Source of the DNA: Roseomonas sp.
GTDB lineage: Bacteria > Pseudomonadota > Alphaproteobacteria > Acetobacterales > Acetobacteraceae
Direction of reading: 5' to 3'
NCBI GenBank assembly: GCA_020249775.1
Contig: JADCFA010000009.1
Coordinates: 202,207-266,206, forward strand
Length of the DNA: 64,000 bases
Part shown: positions 7,551 to 16,408 of the stretch, piece after piece
Layout: every line of letters starts with the position of its first letter
How positions within the stretch are numbered: position 1 is the first letter of the stretch
The notes under the pieces: generated by a model
Seen by the model: only the letters and a program-made list of their open reading frames with translations
Databases searched by the model: none
Told to the model about the DNA's origin: nothing
Program-made: the position numbers and the translations under genes

Positions 7551-9031
7551 GGCGCCATCACCGGCTGGCCAATCTGCGCAAGGCCAAGCATGGAAAGCGG
7601 CAGCAGCCCAAGCGCCATGGAGAGCAGCGCCAGCACCAGTACCGAGACTTCCTGCAAGCGTGGCACGGGGCGCGGCGTTGCATCGGGCGGGGCGGGTGCC
7701 AGTGCAGCGGCGACAAGGCGATAGACATAGCCACCCGTCAGCAGCCCGCCCGCCATTATCACCAGCGACCACCACCATTGCCCGGTATCCACTGAAGCGC
7801 GCAGCAACATCCATTTTGCAGTGAAGCCGCCGCTTGGTGGCACGCCCATCAGCGAAAGCCCGCCAATCGCAATCGCCAGCACCGCCAGGGGCGCGGCCCG
7901 CGCCGCGCCGCAAAGCCCCGCGACGCGATCCTCTCCAATGGACTGCACAATCAGCCCGGCCGCCAAAAACATCGCTGCCTTGGCAAGCGCGTGAGAGACT
8001 GCCTGCAACATGCCCCCGATCCAGGCGCGCGTCGCCGCATCAGGATCGCCCGCCACCAGCAAGGGAAACATGAGGAACAGGTAACCGATTTGCGCGACAG
8101 TCGAATAAGCGATCAGCGCCTTCAGTCGTTCTTGCCGAAGCGCCACGACACTGCCGACCAAGATCGCCGCCGCGCCAAGCGTCGCGAGCAATTCCGCCCC
8201 GGCCACGAGCGGGCCGGGCAGCACCCAGAACCAAAGCCGCACCAGCAGAACAAAAGCGCCCTTAACCACAAGCCCCGATAGCAAGGCGGAACCCGCAGGC
8301 GGCGCCCCGGCATGCGCCGGCGGCAGCCAAAGATGCAGCGGAAACACCGCCATCTTGGCAAGCAGCCCAACCGTCATGAGCGCGCCGGCAAGGCGTGTTG
8401 GCGCATCAGCGCGCGTCTTGCCCGCCAGCAGCCCGATATCAAGCGTGCCATAGGCGCCATAAAACAGCGCACATCCCAGTAGATAAAGCACCGACCCGAG
8501 CAGCGCAAAAAGCAGATAACGGAGCTCTGCCTTGAATTGCGAGGGTCGCCCATCAAGGCAGGCGAGGGCGAGTGCCGTGAAGGTCAGCATCTCCAGCGCC
8601 ACAAACAGGCTGAACAAATCACGCGCCAGAAAGGCCACCGCGAGCGAGGCCGCAAGCGCCGGCAGCAGGCACCAATAGGCGAAGGCAGCGCGCCCGCCCT
8701 GATGCCAGGAAGGGGTTGCGTAAGCGACGCGGCCGAATTGTGCCGTGGCCACCAGCACAATGGCTGCGGCGAGCAGCATCGCGGCAGCCAACCCATCGGC
8801 TGCCAAAGCGATGCCCAGTGGTGGGGTAAAACCGCCGTTCAAATAGGTGAGTGGTTCGCCCTGCGCAATGATCTTCACCACAATCGCGACCGCCAGCGCC
8901 AGCCATAGCCAAAGAGAGACGCGCGCAATCCGTGCGGCGGTCTGGCCACCCAGCACAAAGGCAATCAGCGTCCCGCCGAGTGGGAGCGCGATGGCCAAAA
9001 CCAAAAGCGACCCGCCCGATGTGCCGGTCAT
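7547..9031 (-). CDS. mrpD: Na+/H+ antiporter subunit D (MrpD-like)
   Basis: A 494-aa membrane protein of the NuoM/NuoN/MrpD family with about 13-14 predicted helices. Typical segments are LFSLFVALEMLTFTALAL with the conserved Glu, KMAVFPLHLWLPPAHAGAPP with the helix-7 Lys, and ERLKALIAYSTVAQIGYL with the helix-8 Lys. These charged residues carry protons through the membrane in complex I relatives. Start and stop each overlap a neighbour by 4 nt (ATGA), so translation of the whole operon is likely coupled. Confidence 0.9.
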   Translation of the reverse strand: MTGTSGGSLLVLAIALPLGGTLIAFVLGGQTAARIARVSLWLWLALAVAIVVKIIAQGEPLTYLNGGFTPPLGIALAADGLAAAMLLAAAIVLVATAQFGRVAYATPSWHQGGRAAFAYWCLLPALAASLAVAFLARDLFSLFVALEMLTFTALALACLDGRPSQFKAELRYLLFALLGSVLYLLGCALFYGAYGTLDIGLLAGKTRADAPTRLAGALMTVGLLAKMAVFPLHLWLPPAHAGAPPAGSALLSGLVVKGAFVLLVRLWFWVLPGPLVAGAELLATLGAAAILVGSVVALRQERLKALIAYSTVAQIGYLFLMFPLLVAGDPDAATRAWIGGMLQAVSHALAKAAMFLAAGLIVQSIGEDRVAGLCGAARAAPLAVLAIAIGGLSLMGVPPSGGFTAKWMLLRASVDTGQWWWSLVIMAGGLLTGGYVYRLVAAALAPAPPDATPRPVPRLQEVSVLVLALLSMALGLLPLSMLGLAQIGQPVMAP

Positions 9032-9378
9032 GCCGTTTCTGCCCCTGGCTTGCCGGGTGGTGCGTCTGCTTCAGGGTCTTCGGCAAGAGTAACCGCGCCG
9101 GTCGTCTGGTGCAGGCGAAGCGTCAGCACCAGGGCAAGCGCGGTGGCGGCGAATGCAACCACCAGGCCGGTGATCACCATGGCCTGCGGCACCGGATCAG
9201 CCAGCAGGCCGGCCGCCGCACCGCGCCGCGCCACCACGCCAAAAACCAAAAACACCCCAACGCCGAGCAGGTTGAAGGCAATCACCTTCCGTAGCACTGA
9301 TGACTGGGCGAGCATCCCGTAAAGCCCAAGCCCGATCAGACTGGCGGCGGCAAGCGCAAAGGGGGCGGTTGCGTTCAT
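9028..9378 (-). CDS. mrpC: Na+/H+ antiporter subunit C (MrpC/NuoK-like)
   Basis: A 116-aa, three-helix NuoK-type subunit. Helix 2 holds VLRKVIAFNLLGVGVFLVFG and helix 3 holds DPVPQAMVITGLVVAFAATA; the DPxPQAMVITGLVV pattern is characteristic of MrpC/MnhC. The C-terminal tail is acidic and hydrophilic. The ATG at 9378 overlaps the stop of the DEF fusion gene by 4 nt, and the stop overlaps the mrpD ATG in the same way. Confidence 0.9.
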   Translation of the reverse strand: MNATAPFALAAASLIGLGLYGMLAQSSVLRKVIAFNLLGVGVFLVFGVVARRGAAAGLLADPVPQAMVITGLVVAFAATALALVLTLRLHQTTGAVTLAEDPEADAPPGKPGAETA

Positions 9379-10313
9379 GGCGTTGCGCGCCGTTCCGGCG
9401 GGCCGGCAATCATGCAGGCCATTGCCGCAGCGACAGAAAGCGTCATTGCCGTTTCGATAATCAGAATCAACGGCTTGGCGAAGCCTGGCGGATAGGCAAG
9501 GAAGCCCTCTGCCGCAGCGAAACCCGCCAGCCCGATAATCAGGAACACGAGCGGCCCCGCCGCGATGGCGAGCCGAAGGCGCATATCGCTGATGCAGGGC
9601 GGCGCAGCAAGGCCGGCAATCCACGGCAGCACCCACATTGCGGCAAGCACTGCCCCCCCCTGGAATTTGCCGCCCGGCGCATCAGCGCCAACCCAGGCGA
9701 TGTAAATGCCAATCACAATCCCAAGCGGCGGCAGCACCCTGGCAAGAAAGGCGAGCGGCCCATAGGGTTCGGCCAGAAAAGCCGGCCCTGGCGCGCGGCC
9801 CCAGCGCCGATCGGGCGCCATGGACCAGATGCCGAAAACAGCGAAGACCAGCACCGCGGATTCAAGCAGCGTATCAAGCGCGCGATGCGCCATCAGCACC
9901 GCAGTCACCGGATTGCCAAGGCCAGTCGGCGCGATTGTGTCCAGCACCGGGGCGGCAAGGCTTGGCGCCTGTTCTGGCAGGCCGAGTAGCGCAAGCGCCA
10001 GAAGCCCAGCCAGCAGCGCGGAAAGGATAGCGGCAAGGATACGCAGCACCATTGGCGGCGGCGCCGGCGGTGCTGCCCGCGTGCCGACACGGCTTGCGAC
10101 ATAAAGGATCATGACCGAAGTCGCCGCCGCGCCGATCACAGCTTCCGTCATGGCGACATCCGGCGCCTCAAGCCGCACCCAAGCAAGGGTTGCGATGAGG
10201 CCGGTGGAGATGAAGCCAAGAACGGCACCAAAAAGCGACCGCGCCGCAAGCGTGGCCGCCCCTGCGCCGAATAGGCCAAGCGCGAGCGGCAGGTCGAGCA
10301 ACCAATCGGTCAT
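9375..10313 (-). CDS. Fused MbhD-MbhE-MbhF type subunit (DUF4040 + MnhB domain)
   Basis: A 312-aa membrane protein made of three parts. Residues about 5-75 match DUF4040/MbhD, with APDVAMTEAVIGAAATSVM. Residues about 90-180 resemble MbhE, with AHRALDTLLESAVLVFAVFG. Residues about 195-310 are an MnhB domain, with VLPPLGIVIGIYIAWVGADAPGGKFQGG (positions 195-222) and YPPGFAKPLILIIETAMTLS. In classical Mrp operons the first two parts form the C-terminal end of the large MrpA; here they stand without the NuoL-like N-terminal half and are fused to subunit B. The arrangement mirrors the archaeal Mbh hydrogenase membrane arm. Confidence 0.85.
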   Translation of the reverse strand: MTDWLLDLPLALGLFGAGAATLAARSLFGAVLGFISTGLIATLAWVRLEAPDVAMTEAVIGAAATSVMILYVASRVGTRAAPPAPPPMVLRILAAILSALLAGLLALALLGLPEQAPSLAAPVLDTIAPTGLGNPVTAVLMAHRALDTLLESAVLVFAVFGIWSMAPDRRWGRAPGPAFLAEPYGPLAFLARVLPPLGIVIGIYIAWVGADAPGGKFQGGAVLAAMWVLPWIAGLAAPPCISDMRLRLAIAAGPLVFLIIGLAGFAAAEGFLAYPPGFAKPLILIIETAMTLSVAAAMACMIAGPPERRATP

Positions 10314-10606
10314 TCCGGCGGCCTTTGGTCTCGGCGGACGGCGCTGGCGACAAGCTGCGCCGCCGTTGTGCCGCCAAGCAACACAAGCGCCCAGATCAGA
10401 ACAAGCTTGAGCGCATCGGTCAGGCTACCAACAAGCGGCAGCAGCCCAAGAACGATCAGCCCGAGGCCAAGATTATCCGCCTTGGTCAGCGCATGCACGC
10501 GGCTCAGCGTATCGCCGAAGCGCAGCAGGCCAAGCGTGCCGGCAATGAAGAAAAAGGCACCCGCCAGCACACACGCGGCCGCGAGCAGCGAAGCCAGCAT
10601 GCTCAT
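10310..10606 (-). CDS. mrpG: Na+/H+ antiporter subunit G (MrpG)
   Basis: A 98-aa, three-helix protein with the family signature GLLRFGDTLSRVHALTKADN followed by LGLGLIVLG, typical of MnhG/PhaG. It is required for assembly of the Mrp complex in the inner membrane. ATGA overlaps link it to mrpF upstream and the fused DEF subunit downstream. Confidence 0.92.
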   Translation of the reverse strand: MSMLASLLAAACVLAGAFFFIAGTLGLLRFGDTLSRVHALTKADNLGLGLIVLGLLPLVGSLTDALKLVLIWALVLLGGTTAAQLVASAVRRDQRPPE

Positions 10607-10863
10607 CGCCGTTCAATCACACGGGACGCCATGACAAAGGCAACCGAGGCAAAGGCACCGACCAAGGCAAGCACCAGCGCGACATCAATCAAGGCCGGCG
10701 TGCCGGCGGCGGCGAGCAGCAGCAGCGCGCCAATGCCTGCCGTGCTCAATAATTGCGCGGCAAGCAACCGGTCAGCGCGCGTGGGCCCGCGCAACACCCG
10801 CGCCAGGCCGACCAGCGCGCTCAGGATGAGCAGCGCGGCGGCGCCTGTCAGCAGCTCAGCCAT
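10603..10863 (-). CDS. mrpF: Na+/H+ antiporter subunit F (MrpF)
   Basis: An 86-aa, three-helix protein. The pattern LARVLRGPTRADRLLAAQLLSTAG in the first cytoplasmic loop (positions about 20-43) and the IDVALVLALVGAFASVAFV helix are typical of MnhF/PhaF. The ATG at 10863 is chosen because it starts directly at the first helix and overlaps the mrpE stop by 8 nt. Confidence 0.9.
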   Translation of the reverse strand: MAELLTGAAALLILSALVGLARVLRGPTRADRLLAAQLLSTAGIGALLLLAAAGTPALIDVALVLALVGAFASVAFVMASRVIERR

Positions 10864-11350
10864 GCTGTGCGCCTTTGAGGCTACGGGCAAAGGCGGCTTC
10901 CATTTCCGCAGTCTCCTCCGTAAGGGGCAACGCAACGTCAAGCGCATGCAGCCGGAGCCTGCCATCCGCCAAATCTTCAAGCGGAAGGGAGCCGGGCGCG
11001 AGGCTCGCCAGCGCGCGAAAGGCATCGCGTGAAGGCCCGGGCGGGATGTCGAGTGGAACCTCGATCACCCCAGGCGCCAGGCGCGGCGGTCGCGCGAAGG
11101 CGCGCAGTGCAACATCCCAGCCCGCGCTGAAGCTTTGGCGCAGCATGGCCAGCGCCAAGCCAGGCAAGGCGCGGAGCATTATCCTGCCAGGACTGGGCGG
11201 CAAGAGGCGCAGGCTTGCATAGGCCGCGCAAAGCGCCGCAAGCAGGCCGAACGGCAGACCAAAGGCATCCGCGCCGGTCAGCACCAGCCAGAGGCCGAAG
11301 AACAAGGCTCCGCGTGCCAGGGCGGCGGGCAGGGCGGAATGCGACGGCAA
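10856..11350 (-). CDS. mrpE: Na+/H+ antiporter subunit E (MrpE), TTG start
   Basis: A 164-aa MnhE-family protein, first gene of the antiporter operon. Two N-terminal helices are followed by a soluble domain with PGVIEVPLD and SLAPGSLPLEDLADGRLRLHALD, matching the E-subunit pattern of a short extramembrane domain. No in-frame ATG or GTG lies at a sensible place. A TTG at 11350 is preceded by AAGGAG with a 9-nt spacer, so a TTG start is proposed; a longer open frame upstream has no family character. Confidence 0.8.
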   Translation of the reverse strand: MPSHSALPAALARGALFFGLWLVLTGADAFGLPFGLLAALCAAYASLRLLPPSPGRIMLRALPGLALAMLRQSFSAGWDVALRAFARPPRLAPGVIEVPLDIPPGPSRDAFRALASLAPGSLPLEDLADGRLRLHALDVALPLTEETAEMEAAFARSLKGAQHG

Positions 11351-11616
11351 CGACGTCGGCTCCTTGATGAAAGAGTGGCGATCATGTTTCGCATGGGCCA
11401 CCCGGTGGAACAAGGCAAGTTGCCCTGATATTACTAGGCTGGCCGTGCCCTGACTGTGCGTGGCGTGCAGGCTTGGACGCCTGCGGATCGGCCGGACCGA
11501 TGGCGCGGGCATGAGAGGCTGAACGGGAAGCCCGTAATATTCGCCGCAACAACTCAAACTTGAATTGAGATGCTGGCCCTTGAATCAGGCCGCGTGCGCT
11601 CTTGAACCAACCCCGT

Positions 11617-12660
11617 TCACGGACCGATAATCTTGAGGTGTTCTTCGATGATGGGCAATTCCGCCGCGGGCACCACGTCGCGCCAATTTTCGACCCCAGG
11701 TAGCTTCTCCGGGTTGCGGCGGATGAGTTCCGTTTTCAGATACGGGTAGCCCATCCCTTCCACCAATTCCCGCCACAAATGTTGGCAGGGGTTGAAGGGC
11801 ACACGCGCGAAGGCTTCCACGCTGCTGTAACGCGGCGCAATGCGCGCGCGGGTGGCTGCATTGGCAATTTCGGCGAGCCTTTCCTGCCCGAACAGCGCCC
11901 AGCAAGGCACGCCGGCGCGGAGCATGCGCTGGGTGAGACCGATTTCGCCCCGCCGGACCAATAGCCATTTGCTGCGGCCATCCTTCATGGGGACGAGGTG
12001 GCCGAGCATTTCCGCAACCGCTTTTTCGCCGCGGCCAAGCAGCGCATAGGATTGCAGATGCGCGCCCCCGCCCAGGCTTTCTGTCAGGCCAAAAAATCCA
12101 CCGCCTCCGGCGCGCCAGGCATCCACGATTGGGGGTAAGGGTAGGAAGGGGCCAAGCACGCTATCATTCGCCAGCAGCAATTCCTGCGGGGTGCCGAAGC
12201 GTTCTAGGGCGATGGCCGCTGCATCCCGCCAGGCGCCAAAATCCCGTCCGATATTGGCGCGGCGAATGCGGAGCACCGAATCCGCCGCGACGGCGCACCA
12301 ATCTTCCGAAGGCGGAGAGGCGTTGGTGATGAAAACGCAGCCAAACCCCGCTTCCCGCCAAAGACGCAATTGCCGCCGCACCATGCGGGAGACGCGGCCA
12401 TCTGGCGACCAGTGAAGATAGAGCGCGAGGGAGCGGGTGAGGGGGGCTTGGCCTTCTGATACCTCAAAGATTTCAGCATGTTGTGGCGTGAAGCGATCAA
12501 GTAAAGCCGCAGCGCTGGTCTCCCAAAGAACTTCGGCAACACGGCGGGCGAAGCGTGCCGGGGGGCGCGTCGTCAAGCTCTGGAGCCATCGCCCCCCTCC
12601 GGCATCGGGCATAGCCAGGGCAGAAACTTGGTAAACATGCGTCACTTCGGTAAAACCCAT
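11617..12660 (-). CDS. Rhamnan synthesis F (RgpF) family protein
   Basis: A 347-aa protein of the RgpF-like family (PF05045), linked to synthesis of rhamnose-containing or other surface polysaccharides. Visible are ALYLHWSPDGRVS, the conserved RRANIGRDFGAWRDA block, ELLLANDSVLGPF and the later FFGLTESL, a series characteristic of this family. It acts in the cytoplasm on nascent glycan; the catalytic role is not well settled for the family. The ATG at 12660 is used; a TTG at 12738 would add 26 residues without clear character. It stands divergent to a GT2 gene, at the head of the glycan block. Confidence 0.78.
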   Translation of the reverse strand: MGFTEVTHVYQVSALAMPDAGGGRWLQSLTTRPPARFARRVAEVLWETSAAALLDRFTPQHAEIFEVSEGQAPLTRSLALYLHWSPDGRVSRMVRRQLRLWREAGFGCVFITNASPPSEDWCAVAADSVLRIRRANIGRDFGAWRDAAAIALERFGTPQELLLANDSVLGPFLPLPPIVDAWRAGGGGFFGLTESLGGGAHLQSYALLGRGEKAVAEMLGHLVPMKDGRSKWLLVRRGEIGLTQRMLRAGVPCWALFGQERLAEIANAATRARIAPRYSSVEAFARVPFNPCQHLWRELVEGMGYPYLKTELIRRNPEKLPGVENWRDVVPAAELPIIEEHLKIIGP

Positions 12661-12880
12661 CGCAAAACTGTTGGGAAAGAGGCTGCAAGACCCGCTGAAA
12701 GAATGGTGAACATGAAAGTCGTCATAGCGGATTTTCAAATGACTTGGCGAGCGAGTACCGTAACGCGCGAAATAATTGGCCCGCCGGACAGAACCGGCAA
12801 GGCGAAAGACCCATTGTGCTAACGGCCAAGGGGGCTGGCCCCTCTCCCAGTGCCTCGTTCTGGCTCGTGGTAGGCTTCAG

Positions 12881-14590
12881 ATGGTAGGCCTCCTGATTGC
12901 CAAGCTTCGCGCCGTTTTTCGGCGGCACCCAAAGCTTGAAAGGCTGATACTCTCGCTCGTCGCGCCGCTCATTCCACGACTGATCCCGGCGATCAACCGG
13001 CTGCGCGGCCCGGCCTATGCCGCCTGGTTCGCCCGCTGGCAGACTAGCAGGCCCGAGGATGACGCCGAGATCTTTCAGGCATTGGGTGACGATCCGCCCG
13101 CCTTCCTGATTGTGGTGGGGGCGGGCGCCTTGGGCGAAACCACCCGCGCGAGCCTTCAGCATCAAGTGGCTATTGCTTGGCGGGCTGTGGAAGCGCCCGG
13201 CGCGGCGGCGGCGCTGAAAGTTTTCGACAGCGGTTTTGTGTTGGTATTGGACCAAGGCGAAACACTTGAACGCCATGCCTTGGCCTGCTTCGCCTTGGCG
13301 GCGCGGCGCATGCCGGCGGCGCGTGTGCTTTATGCTGATGAGGATATGCGCGATGCATCAGGCGCGTTTTGTGCGCCCTGGTTCAAGGCCGCGTTTGACC
13401 CGTTTCGGCTTTTGCAGCAGGCAAGTCTTGGTCATGCCATCGCCTTTGATGTGGCGCTGATCCGCGATCATGGATTGGTCAAGCTGCGTGGCCATGCACT
13501 GGCCTTGGCGGCAACCCGCGCCGCCGGCGCCGATGCGGTGCGCCATGTCCCAGCCGTGCTGCTGCACCGCCACCCGCAATCCCCAAGCGCGCCTTGGCGC
13601 GCGGCCACCGATCCATCGGCGCTTGGCGCGGCATTGGCGCAAACCATGCCTGGTGCGCATCTTGCCGCTACCGCTCAAAGGCCCCTTCAAATCATTTGGC
13701 CATTGCCCGCCCAGACGCCGATGGTGAGCGTGATCATCCCAACGCGCGACCGTGCCGCATTGCTTTCCGTATGCCTGGAGGGCTTGTTCCTCCGCACTGA
13801 TTATCCGGCCATGGAAGTGATTGTGGTGGATAATGGCAGCACGGAGCCCGCGCTGCATGCATTGCTGCACCGCTGGTCCTCTGAACCGAGGCTGCGTGTT
13901 CTGCCAAGCCCCGGACCGTTCAATTATGCCTTGCTGAACAACAGGGCCGCCGCCGAGGCGCGCGGGGATGTGCTGGTTTTGCTGAATAATGATACCGAAG
14001 TGCTGCACCCGGAATGGTTGCGGGAAATGGCATCACTGGCGATCCGGCCCGATATTGGGGCCGTTGGTGCCAAGCTGTTTTTCCCTTCCGGGCGCATTCA
14101 GCATGCCGGCGTTATTCTTGGGCCACGGGGCGTGGCGGGACATGATTATCTTTTCGCCGGGGGGGAGGATGAAGGGCAGCAGGATGATCTTTTGCTGTTG
14201 CGCCAGGTTTCCGCCCTGACCGGCGCCTGCCTTGCGGTGCGCCGCGATGCCTATTTGGCCGTCGGCGGGCTGGATGAGCAACGCTTCCGCGTTGCCTATA
14301 ATGATGTGGATTTTTGCCTGCAATTGGGTGCGGCTGGCTTGCGCAATGTTTTCACCCCGCATGCCCGGTTGCGCCACCATGAAAGCGCCAGCCGAGGCAG
14401 CGATTTTTCGAGCGCGCGCTTCGCCTTATGGGAGGCGGAACGTGACGCCATGCGGGAAAAATGGGGGGCGGCACTGGATGATGATCCCTTCTTCCCGCCT
14501 TTGCTTTCGTTTTCGGCACCCGCGCGCACGCCTGCTGAGCCGCCGCGCCGGGGGGCATTCTGTACTTCTCTAGCCCCTTCTTCCGCGTGA
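12881..14590 (+). CDS. Glycosyltransferase family 2, two-part
   Basis: A 569-aa protein. The first half (about 60-270) is a degenerate glycosyltransferase-like region with ARVLYADEDMRD and WFKAAFDPFRLLQQASLGHA, as in long GT2 proteins of O-antigen loci. The second half is a canonical GT-A domain: VSVIIPTRDRAALL, VIVVDNGSTE, LLNNDTEVL (metal-binding DxD-like), LTGACLAVRRDAYLAVGGLDE and FCLQLGAAGLRN. It transfers an activated sugar to a lipid-linked or polysaccharide acceptor; the donor is not predictable. ATG at 12881 chosen with a GGTAGG-like site upstream. Confidence 0.88.
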   Translation: MVGLLIAKLRAVFRRHPKLERLILSLVAPLIPRLIPAINRLRGPAYAAWFARWQTSRPEDDAEIFQALGDDPPAFLIVVGAGALGETTRASLQHQVAIAWRAVEAPGAAAALKVFDSGFVLVLDQGETLERHALACFALAARRMPAARVLYADEDMRDASGAFCAPWFKAAFDPFRLLQQASLGHAIAFDVALIRDHGLVKLRGHALALAATRAAGADAVRHVPAVLLHRHPQSPSAPWRAATDPSALGAALAQTMPGAHLAATAQRPLQIIWPLPAQTPMVSVIIPTRDRAALLSVCLEGLFLRTDYPAMEVIVVDNGSTEPALHALLHRWSSEPRLRVLPSPGPFNYALLNNRAAAEARGDVLVLLNNDTEVLHPEWLREMASLAIRPDIGAVGAKLFFPSGRIQHAGVILGPRGVAGHDYLFAGGEDEGQQDDLLLLRQVSALTGACLAVRRDAYLAVGGLDEQRFRVAYNDVDFCLQLGAAGLRNVFTPHARLRHHESASRGSDFSSARFALWEAERDAMREKWGAALDDDPFFPPLLSFSAPARTPAEPPRRGAFCTSLAPSSA

Positions 14591-14670
14591 CATTTCTTGT
14601 TTTTTGCCGACAGAGGCTGTAAGGCAGCCGAAGTTTAAGCCTTCATCTGGCTGCGCGAGGGAGAAAGGTT

Positions 14671-15666
14671 TTGGCGAGCGAAGCTGATACAGCCCATATT
14701 TTTGTTGGTTCCGACCGATCGCAACTCCTGGCCGTGAAGGTGCTTGAGCATTCGATAAGGCGTTCAACCACGTTAAACATCAAACTGCGGTCAATGCATG
14801 ACCTGGAACTGCAAGACCCGAAGGATCCCCGGCAAGGCAAGCGAACCGGCTTTTCATTCACGCGCTTCGCAATTCCCAAGCTCATGGGCTACGCTGGTCG
14901 CGCGATCTATCTTGATGCGGATATGCTTGTCCTGCGGGATTTTCGAGAGCTTTGGTCTCTGCCTTTTGGCGAATGCAAGATCATCATTCAGGGAGCCGCC
15001 GCCCCAACCGATTCAAGTGCTGCGCCGCGTGGCACCAACAAAAAGCGGCAGAAGCAATGTTCTGTTATGCTACTAAATTGTGAGGCACTCAATTGGGACC
15101 CGGAAGAAATCATATCAGGGCTTGATGGGCGCTACAGCTATGAAGAGCTTCTCTACGATATGTGCATCCTTGAAGAACATGAAATCAGTTATGCTGTGCC
15201 TTTTGAATGGAATAGCCTTGAGGTGTTTGAACCCGGCAAGACAGGGCTGATCCATTACACCGATATGCAGACACAGCCCTGGGTTTATGCGAATAATCCC
15301 AACGCATGGATTTGGTTGGAAGAACTTCGCCTGATGTTGGAAAATGGTTCCATGGCGATGTCTGAAATTGAATGCGAAGTATCCTTGGGATATTTTCGAC
15401 CATCCCTTATCCAGCAAATGGCAGACTTTGGCGTCGGCCGCGCCAGGGCGCCAACCGATGCAGAGCTTCGCAAGTATCGCGAGATTGACAAATCTGCCGG
15501 TTTCAGGCCGCATCGTGCTGTAAATGAAATGGCGGCGCGGCGACAAAAGGAAGTCGAGGAGTACGAATTGAGAATGGGCCTGAAAAGCCGCAGCTTAGCG
15601 AATTCGATGTTGAGGCTTGCCCGACGTGTTGGCGGCAAGGTCAGACGGACGATTTCAGGGGGGTGA
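14671..15666 (+). CDS. Glycosyltransferase family 8-like protein, TTG start
   Basis: A 331-aa protein of the glycogenin/LPS galactosyltransferase type (GT8). N-terminal HIFVGSDRSQLLAVKVLEHS is followed by FSFTRFAIPKLMGYAG and the hallmark AIYLDADMLVL with its metal-binding DxD. Later, SVMLLNCEAL and IHYTDMQTQPW fit the nucleotide-sugar fold. The C-terminal 80 residues are charged and partly helical. The TTG at 14671 has AAAGG just upstream. It lies 80 nt after the GT2 gene on the same strand. Confidence 0.82.
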   Translation: MASEADTAHIFVGSDRSQLLAVKVLEHSIRRSTTLNIKLRSMHDLELQDPKDPRQGKRTGFSFTRFAIPKLMGYAGRAIYLDADMLVLRDFRELWSLPFGECKIIIQGAAAPTDSSAAPRGTNKKRQKQCSVMLLNCEALNWDPEEIISGLDGRYSYEELLYDMCILEEHEISYAVPFEWNSLEVFEPGKTGLIHYTDMQTQPWVYANNPNAWIWLEELRLMLENGSMAMSEIECEVSLGYFRPSLIQQMADFGVGRARAPTDAELRKYREIDKSAGFRPHRAVNEMAARRQKEVEEYELRMGLKSRSLANSMLRLARRVGGKVRRTISGG

Positions 15667-15762
15667 GAATGCGAGTCAAGGAGATCCGCCAATCTATCGA
15701 CCTTGATCGGAGAAATCGTTTCAATCGTGCATATGCACTTGCCTAGGATGAGGACCTTGATC

Positions 15763-16293
15763 ATGTCATTCAAACTCATTTCTGATAACTATAGACAGCA
15801 AAATGAGATTTTGCACCAAACCACGCATTATGGGGTTACTGCGCCCCGTTATGCTCGTAAGATAAAAGCAATGGCAAGGCGCTTGGATGCAAAAAATATA
15901 TTGGATTATGGAAGTGGCACGCGACGTCATGTCGAGAAAATGTTTTGGTTCAAGAAAGTCGAGTCATATGATCCGTGTGTACCCGACTTAAGTGCTGCGC
16001 CGCGACCGGCTGATTTCCTGGTTTGTTGTGATGTATTGGAGCACATAGAACCAGACTGTCTCGACGATGTACTTTCACACATGGAAAGCCTTGCTCAACG
16101 CGGCGTTTTCCTGAGTATATCGACAAGGAGAGCGAACAAGAATTTGCCTGATGGTCGAAACGCACATCTGATAGTTGAAGGGGCTGATTTTTGGCTGCCA
16201 TTATTAATGGCCCAGTGGAGGCTGGAACGCTTTGAGGCGTTTTCGGACGAAATTGTCTGTGAGATGAGAAGCCTCCCGAAATCGCAAGCGTAG
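15763..16293 (+). CDS. Class I SAM-dependent methyltransferase (small)
   Basis: A 176-aa methyltransferase. Motif I is ILDYGSGTRRH, followed by an acidic residue region ESYDPCVPD and motif IV-like DFLVCCDVLEHIEPD, the usual Methyltransf_23 pattern; then RGVFLSISTRRANKNLPDGRN. It probably modifies a sugar in the glycan made by neighbouring glycosyltransferases (inference from context). The ATG at 15763 is preferred because GAGGA lies 8 nt upstream. Codon use is visibly less GC-rich than in the flanking housekeeping genes. Confidence 0.8.
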   Translation: MSFKLISDNYRQQNEILHQTTHYGVTAPRYARKIKAMARRLDAKNILDYGSGTRRHVEKMFWFKKVESYDPCVPDLSAAPRPADFLVCCDVLEHIEPDCLDDVLSHMESLAQRGVFLSISTRRANKNLPDGRNAHLIVEGADFWLPLLMAQWRLERFEAFSDEIVCEMRSLPKSQA

Positions 16294-16408
16294 ATGAGGA
16301 AGTTGAGGCGATATCTTGGCCTGAATAGATCCCGAACATGATCGATGTTTGTGGCATTAGGAGAACTCCCGTTTCATTTTCCCCTCATGTCTTCCTTGGA
16401 GATGTCAC

